Shown here: in pieces, positions 32,741 through 42,993 of the stretch | Layout of the letters: every line of letters begins with the position of its first letter | Position numbering within the stretch: the first letter of the stretch is position 1 | Origin: Buchnera aphidicola (Mindarus japonicus) | GTDB lineage: Bacteria; Pseudomonadota; Gammaproteobacteria; Enterobacterales; Enterobacteriaceae | NCBI RefSeq assembly: GCF_039393905.1 | Contig: NZ_CP135030.1 | Span: 62,001-126,000 of the forward strand | Direction: 5' to 3' | DNA: 64,000 nucleotides | Made by a program: the position numbers and the translations under genes | Notes under the pieces: model-generated | Database searches by the model: none | What the model was told of the DNA's origin: nothing | What the model saw: only the letters and a program-made list of their open reading frames with translations

Positions 32741-33814
32741 ATGTATAAAAAATTTTTATTTATTGATAGAGACGGAACATTGATATCTGAACCAAAGGAT
32801 AATTTTCAAGTTGATAGATTAGATAAAATTAAATTAGAAAAAAATGTTATTCCTTCTTTAATTTTTTTACAGAAAAAAAAATATAATTTAGTTATGGTTA
32901 CAAATCAAGATGGTCTTGGTAGTTCTTCATTTTCTTTTCAAGATTTTAACAAAACGCATAATTTTATAATGAATATTTTTAATTCGCAAGGTATTTTTTT
33001 TGAAAAAATATTAATTTGTCCTCATAAAGAGATGGAAAATTGTGAATGTAGAAAACCTAAAACTAAGTTAGTAAATGAATTTTTACTAAATAAAAAAATA
33101 CTATTTAGAGAAAGTTATGTTATTGGAGATCGGGAAAGTGATATGAAATTTGCAGAAAATATAGGGATTACAGGTCTACATTATAATAACGAAAAATTGG
33201 ATTGGGATCAAATAACTCATAATATTATTCTTAATGAAAAAAAAAGGACATTCAAAGTAACCCGAAACACAAAAGAAACTAAAATTGAAGTAGAAGTATG
33301 GATAGATGAAAAAAGAGAAAATGATATTTATACAGGAATTAATTTTTTTGATCATATGTTAGAACAAATTTTTGTACATGCAAGAATTTCAGGAAGAATA
33401 AAAGTAATTGGAGACATAAAAGTAGATGACCACCATACTGTAGAAGATACAGGAATAGTATTAGGTTTAGTTTTAAAAAAAGCATTAAAAGATAAAAAAG
33501 GATTAAATAGATTTGGATCATATGTTCCTATGGATGAAAGTTTATCTTCTTGTATAGTAGACATTTCAGGAAGACCATATCTTGTTTTTAAAGCAAAATT
33601 TTCTTATCAATATATAGGATCTTTAAGCACTCAAATGATAGAGCATTTTTTTTATTCTTTAACTCATTCAATGGGTATAACATTACATTTAAAGGGAAAA
33701 GGAAAAAATGATCATCATATAGCAGAGAGTTTATTTAAGTCGTTTGGTGTTGCTTTAAGACAAGCTTTTCAAATTAATGGGAATGTTGTACCTAGTTCAA
33801 AAGGTATTTTATAA
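32741..33814 (+). CDS. hisB: Bifunctional HisB: histidinol-phosphatase and imidazoleglycerol-phosphate dehydratase
   Basis: Two domains catalyse steps 6 and 8 of histidine synthesis. The N-terminal HAD phosphatase has the FIDRDGTL nucleophile motif (D9, D11) and a CPH/CECRKPK zinc loop. The C-terminal dehydratase (from about 170) has FFDHMLEQ, DDHHTVEDTG and GKNDHHIAES metal-binding histidines. I start at the ATG at 32741 with GAGAG upstream, since MYKKFLFIDRDG matches E. coli; a TTG at 32729 is less likely. Length is 357 (E. coli 355). Confidence 0.96.
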   Translation: MYKKFLFIDRDGTLISEPKDNFQVDRLDKIKLEKNVIPSLIFLQKKKYNLVMVTNQDGLGSSSFSFQDFNKTHNFIMNIFNSQGIFFEKILICPHKEMENCECRKPKTKLVNEFLLNKKILFRESYVIGDRESDMKFAENIGITGLHYNNEKLDWDQITHNIILNEKKRTFKVTRNTKETKIEVEVWIDEKRENDIYTGINFFDHMLEQIFVHARISGRIKVIGDIKVDDHHTVEDTGIVLGLVLKKALKDKKGLNRFGSYVPMDESLSSCIVDISGRPYLVFKAKFSYQYIGSLSTQMIEHFFYSLTHSMGITLHLKGKGKNDHHIAESLFKSFGVALRQAFQINGNVVPSSKGIL

Positions 33815-34404
33815 TGAATATTATGATACTTGATACAGGATGTGCTAATTTAGCTTCTTTAAAGTATTCTATTAAGAAATTAGGATTTAACGTAATTATT
33901 AGCTCGAATATTGATGAATTATCTACATCAGATAAATTATTTATACCTGGAGTAGGAACACCCATGGCTGCAATGCAGCAAATTAAATTAAATAATTTAT
34001 ATTCATTTATCAAAAATTATAAAAAACCAGTTTTAGGAATTTGTTTAGGAATGCAATTATTATGTCGTATTAGTGAAGAATGTTTAGACGTAAAAATGTT
34101 GAATATTTTTCATATTAAAGTAATTCGCATAAAAGCTAAAGGTATTGCTTTACCACATAATGGTTGGAATGTAATAAATTGGGATAATGAAAATATTTTA
34201 TTTAAAAACATTGATAGAAAAGAAAGATTTTATTTTTTACATAGTTATGCTTTACCAATAAACAAATACACTATTTGTAAGTCAAATTATGGAATTAATT
34301 TTTCCGCGGCTATACAAAAAAATAATTTTTTTGGCGTTCAATTTCATCCAGAAAAATCAGGCTCCATAGGGTCTAAACTAATAAAAAATTTTTTAGAGAT
34401 ATAA
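33814..34404 (+). CDS. hisH: Imidazole glycerol phosphate synthase subunit HisH (glutaminase)
   Basis: HisH releases ammonia from glutamine and channels it to HisF. The class I amidotransferase triad is present: C77 in GICLGMQLL and H and E in FHPEKSGS near 178-182. Length is 196, as in E. coli. Its ATG overlaps the hisB stop codon by one base. Confidence 0.97.
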   Translation: MNIMILDTGCANLASLKYSIKKLGFNVIISSNIDELSTSDKLFIPGVGTPMAAMQQIKLNNLYSFIKNYKKPVLGICLGMQLLCRISEECLDVKMLNIFHIKVIRIKAKGIALPHNGWNVINWDNENILFKNIDRKERFYFLHSYALPINKYTICKSNYGINFSAAIQKNNFFGVQFHPEKSGSIGSKLIKNFLEI

Positions 34405-34405
34405 T

Positions 34406-35155
34406 ATGATTATTCCATCTATCGACATAATAAAAGAAAAAGTAGTTCGTTTGTACCAAGGAAAATATAGTCAGGTAAAAGAGTATAATAAAGATGTTCA
34501 ATATTATGTTAATAAATATCGAACTCATAAAGTAAAAATGATGCATTTAGTAGATCTTGATGGAGCAAGAAACTATAATAGTAAACAAACATTTTTTTTA
34601 AAAAAATTACTAATAAAAAATTCAAATTTTTTTCAAATAGGAGGTGGAATAAAATACTCTAAGGATATAGAAACTTTGTTAGAGTTTGGAGCAAAACGAG
34701 TAGTAATAGGTTCATCGGCATTAAATAATATGAATAAAACAAAAAAATGGTTTAAAAAATATGGACCAAAAGTAATAACTTTAGCTATTGATGTATATAT
34801 TCACAGTAATTTTTTTAAAGAAGTCGTTATTTCTGGATGGAAAAAAAGAACTGGTATAAGTTTAGAACACATTATTGCTGAATTTTCTCCCTTTGGTTTA
34901 AAGCATGTATTATGTACCGACATATCTAAAGATGGAACTTTATCTGGTCCGAATTTTTCATTATATAAAGAAATTTCAAAAAAATTTCAACATATTGAAT
35001 TTCAGGCTTCTGGAGGGGTAGGTTCATTAGAAGATATTTTAATTTTAAAAAAAAATGGAATTAAAAAAATTATTGTAGGAAAAGCATTATTAGAGAATAA
35101 ATTTACATTATTAGAGGCAGAGCAATGCTATCAAAAAGAATCATTCCATGCTTAG
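34406..35155 (+). CDS. hisA: ProFAR isomerase HisA
   Basis: HisA is a TIM-barrel isomerase that opens the ribose of ProFAR to PRFAR. The catalytic D7 in [16 protein letters not shown] and the second-half [14 protein letters not shown] are conserved. Length is 249 (E. coli 245). It starts one base after hisH and overlaps hisF by 31 bases, the longest overlap in the operon. Confidence 0.96.
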   Translation: MIIPSIDIIKEKVVRLYQGKYSQVKEYNKDVQYYVNKYRTHKVKMMHLVDLDGARNYNSKQTFFLKKLLIKNSNFFQIGGGIKYSKDIETLLEFGAKRVVIGSSALNNMNKTKKWFKKYGPKVITLAIDVYIHSNFFKEVVISGWKKRTGISLEHIIAEFSPFGLKHVLCTDISKDGTLSGPNFSLYKEISKKFQHIEFQASGGVGSLEDILILKKNGIKKIIVGKALLENKFTLLEAEQCYQKESFHA

Positions 35156-35901
35156 ATGTAAAAGACAATTTAGTTGTTAAAGGAATACAATTTTTGAATC
35201 ATAAAGTAATGGGCAGTATTATACCTCTAATAAAAAAATATATTGAGGAAGGAGCTGATGAATTAGTCTTTTATGATATTGAAGCATCTACAAAAGATAG
35301 ATTAATAGATAGAAGTTGGGTGTCTAAAATTGCAAAAATAATTAATATACCATTTTGTGTTGCCGGAGGAATAACTAGTTTAAATCAAGCATTGAAAATT
35401 CTTTCTTTAGGCGCAGATAAAATATCTATTAATTCTCCAGCAATAATAAATCCTAATTTAATTAATAAAATAGCAGAATATTGTGGTGTTCAATGTGTAG
35501 TAGTAGGAATTGATTCTTGGTTTGATCATATTGATAAAGTATATCGTGTAAAAAAATACACAGGGGATCCTAAAAAATCAAAAACTACTAGCCTAGAAAC
35601 TGTAAAATGGGTACAAGAAGTACAAAGTAGAGGCGCTGGAGAGATTGTGTTAAATGTGATGAATCAAGATGGTATGATGAAAGGATATGATTTAAAACAA
35701 TTAATAAAAGTTAGAAAAGTGTGTAAAGTTCCATTAATTGCTTCTGGTGGTGCTGGAAAAATGAAAGATTTTTATAAGGTATTTAGTGAGTGTGATGTTG
35801 AAGGAGCACTAGCTGCTTCTGTATTTCATAGAAATCTTATTAATATCAGAAAACTTAAACAATTTTTATTTGATAGAGGAATAGAAGTTAGAAAATGTTA
35901 G
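35125..35901 (+). CDS. hisF: Imidazole glycerol phosphate synthase subunit HisF (cyclase)
   Basis: HisF closes the imidazole ring and releases AICAR. The TIM barrel has catalytic D11 in [11 protein letters not shown] and the second aspartate in VVVGIDSWF near 130. Length is 258, identical to E. coli, with strong conservation. It pairs with HisH and overlaps hisA and hisI. Confidence 0.97.
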   Translation: MLSKRIIPCLDVKDNLVVKGIQFLNHKVMGSIIPLIKKYIEEGADELVFYDIEASTKDRLIDRSWVSKIAKIINIPFCVAGGITSLNQALKILSLGADKISINSPAIINPNLINKIAEYCGVQCVVVGIDSWFDHIDKVYRVKKYTGDPKKSKTTSLETVKWVQEVQSRGAGEIVLNVMNQDGMMKGYDLKQLIKVRKVCKVPLIASGGAGKMKDFYKVFSECDVEGALAASVFHRNLINIRKLKQFLFDRGIEVRKC

Positions 35902-36536
35902 AAAATAAAGATTTATACCTTAAAATAAATTGGAAAAAAGTTAATGATTTTGTTCCAGTAGTAATTCAGAATCAATATTCTGGAACTGTATTAATGCATG
36001 GATATATGAATAAATCAGCATTATTAAGAACTCAAAAAACAAAATTAGTTACATTCTATTCTCGTACTAAAAAAAGATTATGGACTAAAGGAGAAACTTC
36101 CCAAAACTATTTAAAAGTAAAAAAAATATTTTTAGATTGTGATACTGATGCAATTTTGATATTAGTATCACCTTTGGGAGATACATGTCATTTAAAACAA
36201 GAAAGTTGTTTTAATAGTAAACATACTTTTTTTTCTTTTTTATATTCTTTAGAAAAAATATTAGAAAACAAAAAAAAATGTGGTTTAGAAAACTCATATA
36301 CAAAGAAACTATATAAAGAAGGAATGCATCGAATTGCTCAAAAAGTTGGAGAAGAAGCTGTAGAAGTTGTTATTGCTTCAATTTCAAAAAATAAAAAAGA
36401 ATTAATTAATGAGTCTTCAGATTTAATTTTTCATTTGTTAGTTTTATTAAAAAAAAGTAATTTAAATCTAAATACTGTTATTAAAAATTTAATAAGTCGA
36501 TCAAAAAAAAATGATATTTTTTATAAAAAAACTTAA
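35895..36536 (+). CDS. hisI: Bifunctional HisI(E): PR-AMP cyclohydrolase and PR-ATP pyrophosphatase
   Basis: HisI carries out steps 2 and 3 of histidine synthesis. The N-terminal cyclohydrolase has [14 protein letters not shown] and the DCDTDAILI and GDTCH...SCF metal ligands. The C-terminal pyrophosphatase (from about 115) has [20 protein letters not shown]. Length is 213 (E. coli 203). It overlaps hisF by seven bases and ends the his operon; gnd follows after 93 bases, as in enterobacteria where gnd lies near his. Confidence 0.96.
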   Translation: MLENKDLYLKINWKKVNDFVPVVIQNQYSGTVLMHGYMNKSALLRTQKTKLVTFYSRTKKRLWTKGETSQNYLKVKKIFLDCDTDAILILVSPLGDTCHLKQESCFNSKHTFFSFLYSLEKILENKKKCGLENSYTKKLYKEGMHRIAQKVGEEAVEVVIASISKNKKELINESSDLIFHLLVLLKKSNLNLNTVIKNLISRSKKNDIFYKKT

Positions 36537-36629
36537 TAATTAATTTTTATTAATATAGATTTTTTTAAAAAATAAAATTTAGTAAATTTTAATTAAAAGA
36601 ATAGTCAATTTAGTTTGTAGAGGATAATT

Positions 36630-38039
36630 ATGTTAAAAAAAGATATTGGTGTAATAGGCATGTCAGTAATGGGAAAAAATTTAGCTTTAAACCTTGAAAG
36701 TAAAGGTTATTTAGTATCTATATTTAATAGAAGTAAAGAAAAAACTAAAAAAGTAATATTAGAAAATAAAGAAAAAAAGTTATTTCCATATTTTAATCTT
36801 TCTGAATTTATTAATTCTTTGAAAAATCCTAGATGTATTTTTTTAATGGTTCAAGCAGGAAAAGCTACTGATGAAACTATTTCTAGCATTATTCCTTTGC
36901 TAAAAAAAGGAGACGTTTTAATAGATGGAGGAAATACTTTTTATCTTGATACAATTCGGAGAGATAAGGAATTATCTAAAATAGGAATTAATTTTATTGG
37001 AGCGGGAATATCTGGAGGGGAAGAGGGAGCGTTGAAAGGTCCTTCGATTATGCCAGGAGGTTCAAAAAAAACTTATAATTTAGTTGCTCCAATGCTGAAA
37101 AAAATTTCTGCAAAATTTAATAATGAATCATGTGTGACTTATATAGGTCCAAATGGTTCTGGGCATTATGTTAAAATGATTCATAATGGAATTGAATATG
37201 GAGATATGCAATTAATTTCAGAAGCATATTTTTTATTAAAATCTGTATTAGGATTAAATAATAAAGAAATTTCTGATGTTTTTTCTGATTGGAATAAAGG
37301 AGAACTTAATAGTTATTTGATAGATATTACTAAATATATTTTTTTGAAAAAAGATGAAAAAAATAACGATTTAATTGATATGATACGTGATAACGCTGAA
37401 AATAAAGGAACTGGTAAATGGGTATCTAAGGATGCTTTAAATCTTGAAGAACCTTTATCTTTAATTACTACTTCTGTTTTTTCTCGTTATTTATCTTCCT
37501 TAAAAAATCAGAGAGTTCTAGCTTCAAAAAAATTAAAAGGTCCAGAAAAGAATTTTTCTTTAAATGATGAAAAAAAAATTTTTATAGAAAAGATAAGAAA
37601 AGCACTGTATCTAGGAAAAATTATTTCTTATGCTCAAGGATTTTCACAATTAAAAAAAGCATCTGAAAAATATAATTGGAATTTAAATTATGGGAAAATA
37701 GCTAAAATTTTCCGAGCAGGATGTATTATTAGAGCCGATTTTTTACAAAAAATAACTGATGTTTACTCTGAAAAAAAACTAGTTATTAATTTACTTTTAA
37801 CTTCATATTTTAAAAATATTGCTAATAAATATCAAGTTGATTTAAGAAACATTGTTTCATTTTCAGTAAAACATGGAATACCAATCCCAGCTTTTTCTTC
37901 AGCTATATCATATTACGATACTTATCGTTCAGAATTTTTGCCAGCTAATTTAATTCAAGCACAAAGAGATTTTTTTGGAGCACATACATATAAACGTATA
38001 GATAAAAAAGGAAGTTTTCATACAAACTGGTTAAGTTAA
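36630..38039 (+). CDS. gnd: 6-phosphogluconate dehydrogenase
   Basis: Gnd oxidatively decarboxylates 6-phosphogluconate to ribulose 5-phosphate and yields NADPH. The N-terminal Rossmann motif [15 protein letters not shown], the signature [19 protein letters not shown] (about 128-148) and the catalytic [16 protein letters not shown] region are intact. Length is 469 (E. coli 468). It supplies reducing power and feeds transketolase and transaldolase. Confidence 0.97.
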   Translation: MLKKDIGVIGMSVMGKNLALNLESKGYLVSIFNRSKEKTKKVILENKEKKLFPYFNLSEFINSLKNPRCIFLMVQAGKATDETISSIIPLLKKGDVLIDGGNTFYLDTIRRDKELSKIGINFIGAGISGGEEGALKGPSIMPGGSKKTYNLVAPMLKKISAKFNNESCVTYIGPNGSGHYVKMIHNGIEYGDMQLISEAYFLLKSVLGLNNKEISDVFSDWNKGELNSYLIDITKYIFLKKDEKNNDLIDMIRDNAENKGTGKWVSKDALNLEEPLSLITTSVFSRYLSSLKNQRVLASKKLKGPEKNFSLNDEKKIFIEKIRKALYLGKIISYAQGFSQLKKASEKYNWNLNYGKIAKIFRAGCIIRADFLQKITDVYSEKKLVINLLLTSYFKNIANKYQVDLRNIVSFSVKHGIPIPAFSSAISYYDTYRSEFLPANLIQAQRDFFGAHTYKRIDKKGSFHTNWLS

Positions 38040-38112
38040 TTTTTTTAGTTTATTTAAAATTTTAAATATAGAAATTTTGATACATAAAAATATATGTTTT
38101 TTCTTTAAGGTT

Positions 38113-38132
38113 CCAGAGATATAAATCTCTGG
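38113..38132 (+). terminator. Hairpin after gnd, possible terminator
   Basis: CCAGAGAT (38113-38120) pairs perfectly with ATCTCTGG (38125-38132) around a four-base loop. Flanking CTTTAA and TTAAAG can extend the stem past an internal loop. The U-run is weak. It lies about 70 bases after the gnd stop. Confidence 0.5.
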
Positions 38133-38242
38133 TAATTTTAAAGAATTAAATTTTTCAAAGAAATAGTATTAAGTTGTAAATACAAAATATTTTTTTAAAA
38201 TGTTATAAAAAAATAGATTACAAAAAATATAGGAATAGAATT

Positions 38243-38824
38243 ATGCGTTTATGTGATGAAGAAATAAAAAAATGGTTAAAAGAGAAAAAGTTAGTTATAA
38301 CTCCTTTTCCAAATGAATCTTCAATAACTGGAGTAACAGTTGATATTCGTTTAGGAAATAAATTTAGAAAATTTAATAATACAAAAGATTCTTTTATTGA
38401 TTTAAGTGCTAAAAGTAAAGATATTGCTTTAGAGATAGAAAAAAATGTAAGTAATGAAATTTTCATTAAAAACAATGAAGTATTTTATATATCCCCGAAA
38501 GAGTTTATTTTAGCTACTACTTTAGAAAATTTTAGTATTCCAGATAATTTAGTAGGTTGGTTAGATGGAAGATCTTCATTGGCTCGATTAGGACTAATGA
38601 TTCATGCAACTTCTCATAGAGTAGACCCAGGTTGGAAAGGAAATATAGTTTTAGAATTTTTTAATTCAGGAAACATAAAATTAGCTTTAAGACCTGGGAT
38701 GTTTATAGCAGCTTTAAGTTTTGAAACGTTATCTCAATCAGTAATGCATCCTTATAGTTCTAAGAATAAAGCAAAATATTATCTTCAAGATAGTATAATA
38801 GTAAGTCGTATTGATAAAGATTAA
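38243..38824 (+). CDS. dcd: dCTP deaminase
   Basis: Dcd deaminates dCTP to dUTP, the main enterobacterial source of dTMP precursors. The 193-residue length equals E. coli. The motifs TVDIRLGNKFR, WLDGRSSLARLGLM (about 108-121), HRVDPGWKGNIVLEFFNSG and the terminal SRIDKD are conserved, including the catalytic glutamate in VLEFF. The gene ends inside an AT-only palindrome. Confidence 0.97.
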   Translation: MRLCDEEIKKWLKEKKLVITPFPNESSITGVTVDIRLGNKFRKFNNTKDSFIDLSAKSKDIALEIEKNVSNEIFIKNNEVFYISPKEFILATTLENFSIPDNLVGWLDGRSSLARLGLMIHATSHRVDPGWKGNIVLEFFNSGNIKLALRPGMFIAALSFETLSQSVMHPYSSKNKAKYYLQDSIIVSRIDKD

Positions 38825-38860
38825 ATAATAAATAATTTTTTTAATTATTTATTATTTAAT
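38820..38860. repeat. 18-bp A/T-only palindrome between dcd and thiD
   Basis: Bases 38820-38837 and 38843-38860 are exact reverse complements around five T, and the dcd stop codon lies within the left arm. The two genes converge here with only 46 bases between stops. It may act as a two-way terminator, although the stem is all A-T and no clear U-run follows. Confidence 0.7.
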
Positions 38861-38870
38861 TAAAGCATAT

Positions 38871-39671
38871 TTACCACCATTTGTAAAAATGGTGAACAGG
38901 GCCTCTTCCGTTTCCAACAGATAATTTGTTAGAATTTAAAATAGCTCCTTGTAGCCATTTTTTGGCTTTTTTAATTGGATCTATCCAGTTTTCATAATGG
39001 GGTTTGATAGTGGCTAATGCTGAAGATAAACAACATCCTGTACCATGAGTATTAAGGGTGTTAATTTTTTTAATAGAAAATCTTTTTTCAATTTTATTAG
39101 TAAATAACCAGTCAGGACAGTTAATGTTATTTAAATGGCCACCTTTTAATAAAACAGCTTTACTTCCTAACTTTAATAATTTTCTTCCCTGAATTTGCAT
39201 ATCATCTTCACATTGAGCTATCTTACAATTCAATAAAATCGAAGCTTCTAATAAATTAGGGGTAATAATTGAAGAAATAGGTATTAAATAATTAGTTAGT
39301 GTGTTAATTGAATTTTTTGATAACAGAGGAAATCCATTTTTTGTATACATAACAGTATCTAATACTATACAAGATAATTCAGTTTTCTCTAATTTTTTAG
39401 AAATAGATTTAATAATTTCTGAATTTCCTACCATTCCAATTTTACAACTATTGATTTTTACATCATTTAAAACAGAATTTAATTGTGTTAAAACTAATTT
39501 ACTATCAAGAGATAAAATTGATTGGACTGAGCAAGTATTTTGAGCAACAATAGCTGTAATAACACTAGCACTATAAGCTTTTAAAGCAGAAATAGTTTTT
39601 ATATCTGCTTGAATTCCAGCTCCTCCTGTAGGATCTGTTCCAGCAATAGTTAGTACATTAAGAGGCTTCAT
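38871..39671 (-). CDS. thiD: Hydroxymethylpyrimidine (phosphate) kinase ThiD
   Basis: ThiD phosphorylates hydroxymethylpyrimidine twice for thiamine synthesis or salvage. It is a ribokinase-fold enzyme of 266 residues, exactly the E. coli length. AGTDPTGGAGIQADIKT is at the N-terminus, VLDTVM and KGGHL lie mid-protein, and NTHGTGCCLSSALA is the catalytic anion hole (about 212-225). The end, GPVHHFYKWW, matches E. coli GPVHHFHAWW. It looks fully functional. No other thiamine gene is in the window, so its substrate source is unknown. E. coli also has thiD in the metG region. Confidence 0.93.
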   Translation of the reverse strand: MKPLNVLTIAGTDPTGGAGIQADIKTISALKAYSASVITAIVAQNTCSVQSILSLDSKLVLTQLNSVLNDVKINSCKIGMVGNSEIIKSISKKLEKTELSCIVLDTVMYTKNGFPLLSKNSINTLTNYLIPISSIITPNLLEASILLNCKIAQCEDDMQIQGRKLLKLGSKAVLLKGGHLNNINCPDWLFTNKIEKRFSIKKINTLNTHGTGCCLSSALATIKPHYENWIDPIKKAKKWLQGAILNSNKLSVGNGRGPVHHFYKWW

Positions 39672-39768
39672 TTATTTAATATCTTTTTTATAAAAATAAT
39701 AATTATTATATAAAATATATTAATTATTTAAAATATTTAATTTTACATAAAATACATAATGGTGAAAA

Positions 39769-41412
39769 ATGATCAATCAAGAAAAAAAAATATTAGTTAC
39801 TTGTGCTTTCCCATATGCTAATGGTCCTATACATTTAGGCCATATGTTAGAACATATTCAAGCAGATATTTGGGTGAGATATCATAGATTGCAAGAAAAA
39901 AAAATATGGTTTATTTCAGCTGATGACAGTCATGGTACAGCAACCATGTTAAATGCTGAAAAATTAAACATAACTCCGGAAAAATTAGTTTTAAATAGTT
40001 ATAAACAACATAAATTAGATTTATTAAATTTTAATATTTCGTATGATAATTATTACTTAACTCATAGTAAAGAAAATTATTCTTTTTTAAAAAAAATTTA
40101 TTTTGAACTAAATAAAAAAAAATTATTTGAAACAAAAGTTATTAATCAATTATATGATACTAAAAAAAACATATTTTTACCTGATCGCTATATAAAAGGA
40201 ACTTGTCCAATTTGTTTAGCGATTGATCAATATGGAGATAATTGCGAAAAATGTGGATCTATTTATTCAACAATGGATATTATTAATCCAAAATCAGTTA
40301 TTTCTAACGTAACTCCAATTATTAAGAAATCTACTCATTTATTTTTTAAATTAAAAAAATTTACAAAAATACTAAAATCTTGGATAGCATCTGGAGTATT
40401 ACAGAAATCAGTAATGAACAAAACTAAAGAATGGTTTAAAAATGGTTTAAAAAATTGGAATATTTCAAGAGATGCGCCTTATTTTGGATTTAAAATACCA
40501 AATTTCTTAAACAAATATTTTTATGTTTGGTTAGACGCACCAATTGGTTATATAAGTACTTTTAAAAATTTATGCGATAAAAATAACAGCATTAATTTTG
40601 ATGAATTCTGGAAAAAAAATTCTAATACCCAATTATATCATTTTATAGGAAAAGATATTATTTACTTTCATAGTTTATTTTGGCCTGCTATATTAGAAGC
40701 TAGTTCTTTTAGAAAACCTACAAAAATTTTTGTTCATGGATACTTAACTAATAATGGGAAAAAATTTTCAAAATCTAAAAATTCTTTTATAAAAGCATCT
40801 GATTGGATTAAACATTTTAATACTGATAGTTTAAGGTATTACTATGCTAGTAAATTGTCTTCTACTATAGAAGATATAGAGTTTGATTTAAAAGATTTAG
40901 TGCAGAGGTTTAATTCAGAAATAATTAATAAAGTCATTAATTTAGCATCTAGGAATGCTAGATTTATTAATCTTAATTTTAATAATTTATTATCTGAAAA
41001 TATAGATGAACCGAAATTATTTTTTTTATTTTGTAAAGAATCTCATGTAATTGGAGAATTTTATAAAAAAAGGGAATATTTTTTAGCGATTAAAAAAATT
41101 ATGTTTTTTGCTGATTTAGCAAATAAATATATTACAGAACAATCTCCTTGGGTAATTGCTAAAATTAATTCTAAAAGTTTAAAATTACAATCAATATGTT
41201 CTATGGGAATTAATTTATTTAGGATTATTATAATATGGTTAGCTCCTGTTTTACCTGATTTATTTTTAAAAGTTGAAAAATTTTTAAATATAAAATTGTT
41301 ATGGAAAGAGATTTCTATTCCTTTGCTTAGTCATAAGATTTCTTTATTTTCTCCTTTGTATAATCGATTAGAAATATCTAATTCTAATTTTTTTTATAAA
41401 AAAAAAAAATAA
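39769..41412 (+). CDS. metG: Methionyl-tRNA synthetase, catalytic core without the C-terminal dimerisation domain
   Basis: MetG charges tRNA-Met. HLGH lies at residues 22-25, the zinc knuckle with CPIC and CEKC near 145-162, and the KFSKSKN signature near 334. Length is 547 against 677 in E. coli; the missing part is the C-terminal tRNA-binding and dimerisation domain, which is dispensable for the E. coli catalytic core. The end runs into a lysine-rich tail from an A12 tract. It converges with tilS, 33 bases away. Confidence 0.96.
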   Translation: MINQEKKILVTCAFPYANGPIHLGHMLEHIQADIWVRYHRLQEKKIWFISADDSHGTATMLNAEKLNITPEKLVLNSYKQHKLDLLNFNISYDNYYLTHSKENYSFLKKIYFELNKKKLFETKVINQLYDTKKNIFLPDRYIKGTCPICLAIDQYGDNCEKCGSIYSTMDIINPKSVISNVTPIIKKSTHLFFKLKKFTKILKSWIASGVLQKSVMNKTKEWFKNGLKNWNISRDAPYFGFKIPNFLNKYFYVWLDAPIGYISTFKNLCDKNNSINFDEFWKKNSNTQLYHFIGKDIIYFHSLFWPAILEASSFRKPTKIFVHGYLTNNGKKFSKSKNSFIKASDWIKHFNTDSLRYYYASKLSSTIEDIEFDLKDLVQRFNSEIINKVINLASRNARFINLNFNNLLSENIDEPKLFFLFCKESHVIGEFYKKREYFLAIKKIMFFADLANKYITEQSPWVIAKINSKSLKLQSICSMGINLFRIIIIWLAPVLPDLFLKVEKFLNIKLLWKEISIPLLSHKISLFSPLYNRLEISNSNFFYKKKK

Positions 41413-41445
41413 TATAATTAATATATTTTATATTGATTTAAATAA

Positions 41446-42762
41446 TTAAAAAAGAAATTTTTTTTGTTTTTCTTTTATTGAAGAAAACCAAGAAATAGAA
41501 AAATTTGAGTTGATTTTTTTTTTATAAGTAACAAATATACCTAAAGCGCTAATTAATTCGTTATTATAATATAAAAGAGGAATTTTATTTCTTAACCAAG
41601 GAGGTATTTTGTACATTTGCCATATTTTTTTTATGGTTGTTTTTTTTCTTTGAGAAAGAAAAATTTTTTCATTTTTTTTTACATAAAAACGAATGTATAT
41701 ATTTTCTTTTTTTTTGGGAAATGGAATATTCATTCCTAATTTATTAATAATTAATTTTCCTAAATTATTTGGTAAATTTATTGAATTTTTTAAATTTTTC
41801 CAAAATAAAACTTTTTTTTTAATAGAAGAAGATTTTTTAGTCCAATATAAAATATTATTGTATTTTTGAATTTCAAAATTTTTCCAACATATTTTTATAT
41901 TTTTTTTAGTATCATTTAGTATTAGTTGAGTAAATATTTGTTTTATAAAGATATTGGTGGGATAAATTAAGCTATTTTTTTTAATCCAATGCCTTAATAT
42001 AATTTTTTGAATGAGTTTATTTGTTTTTTTTAATTTAAAAATATCAATACCATTATTTATTAAAGATAAATTTTTTATTTTTTCAGTTATTAGTTCGTTT
42101 ATGATTAAATCTTGTTCTTTAAAAATATGCATGCTTTTATAACAATTTTTTAAAAAGAAAGGCCATCTTTTTTTTAATTTAGGAATCACTTCTTTTCTTA
42201 GAAAATTTCTTTCAAACTTAATATTTTTATTACTGGGGTCATCGATCCAGATTAATTGATTTTTAATAGCTATTTTTTTTAGCTGAGATTTTTTAATTTT
42301 TAAAAAAGGTCGAACTATTTTATTTTTAGAAAGTTGAATTACTTCAGATATTCCAGAAAGACCTTTTGAGCCGCTTCCTCGTTTTAAATGCAAAAAAAAA
42401 GTTTCAATTTGATCATCTAAATGATGTGCAGTAAGAATTATTTCATTATCAACAGCATGTTTAATTATTTCTTGATATCTCAAATTTCTTGCTTGTTCTT
42501 CTATACCTGTTTTTTTAGATAAAAATATTTTTTTGATAGTTAAATTTATACCTAACTTTAAACATTCTTTTTCACAAAATTTAGCCCAAAAACCTGAAAG
42601 AGGATGCAAATTATGATTAATATGAATAGCACGAAATTTTATCGATGAATATTTTTTTTTAAATTCTAATAATTTATGTAATAATACAGTGGAATCCAAT
42701 CCACCGCTATATGCAACTAAAAATTTTTGACTTTTTTTAATTTTTTTTTCGAGAATTTTCAT
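41446..42762 (-). CDS. tilS: tRNA(Ile)-lysidine synthase
   Basis: TilS converts C34 of the CAU isoleucine tRNA to lysidine so that it reads AUA, a very common codon at this base composition. The PP-loop ATP motif SGGLDS is at residues 19-24. INHNLHP, the AHHLDDQIETFFLHLKRGSG region (about 113-133) and the IRPFLKI-like segment follow. Length is 438 (E. coli 432). The C-terminal domain is diverged and lysine-rich. Confidence 0.95.
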   Translation of the reverse strand: MKILEKKIKKSQKFLVAYSGGLDSTVLLHKLLEFKKKYSSIKFRAIHINHNLHPLSGFWAKFCEKECLKLGINLTIKKIFLSKKTGIEEQARNLRYQEIIKHAVDNEIILTAHHLDDQIETFFLHLKRGSGSKGLSGISEVIQLSKNKIVRPFLKIKKSQLKKIAIKNQLIWIDDPSNKNIKFERNFLRKEVIPKLKKRWPFFLKNCYKSMHIFKEQDLIINELITEKIKNLSLINNGIDIFKLKKTNKLIQKIILRHWIKKNSLIYPTNIFIKQIFTQLILNDTKKNIKICWKNFEIQKYNNILYWTKKSSSIKKKVLFWKNLKNSINLPNNLGKLIINKLGMNIPFPKKKENIYIRFYVKKNEKIFLSQRKKTTIKKIWQMYKIPPWLRNKIPLLYYNNELISALGIFVTYKKKINSNFSISWFSSIKEKQKKFLF

Positions 42763-42811
42763 ATTATTTAAATTATAAATTAATTTATTATTATTTTTAA
42801 ATAACTCTGTG

Positions 42812-42886
42812 TGCGTTTAAGTGGATTTGAACCACTGGCCTTCTTCATGTCATAAAGATGCTCTAACCAGGCTGAGCTATAAACGC
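42812..42886 (-). tRNA. tRNA-Val (anticodon GAC)
   Basis: The cloverleaf reads from GCGTTTA to TAAACGC plus A on the minus strand. The anticodon loop ATGACAT is closed by TCTTT/GAAGA with one U-G pair. The T-loop is TTCAAAT. It matches E. coli tRNA-Val(GAC). The CAT within the loop can mislead to a Met call, but the seven-base loop places GAC at 34-36. CCA is not encoded. Confidence 0.94.
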
Positions 42887-42993
42887 AAAATTTTTTATCT
42901 TTATGATAACATTAATTGAATTTTAAATAAAATAAAAAATCTTAAATTTAAATATATTTATTTTTTTAAATAAAAAATTTAGAGGTAAAAATT

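Noticed and set aside
42812..42886. Initial reading of this tRNA as Met or Ile(CAU)
   Set aside because: A CAT occurs in the loop, but correct five-base stem pairing puts GAC at 34-36, and the body matches tRNA-Val(GAC).
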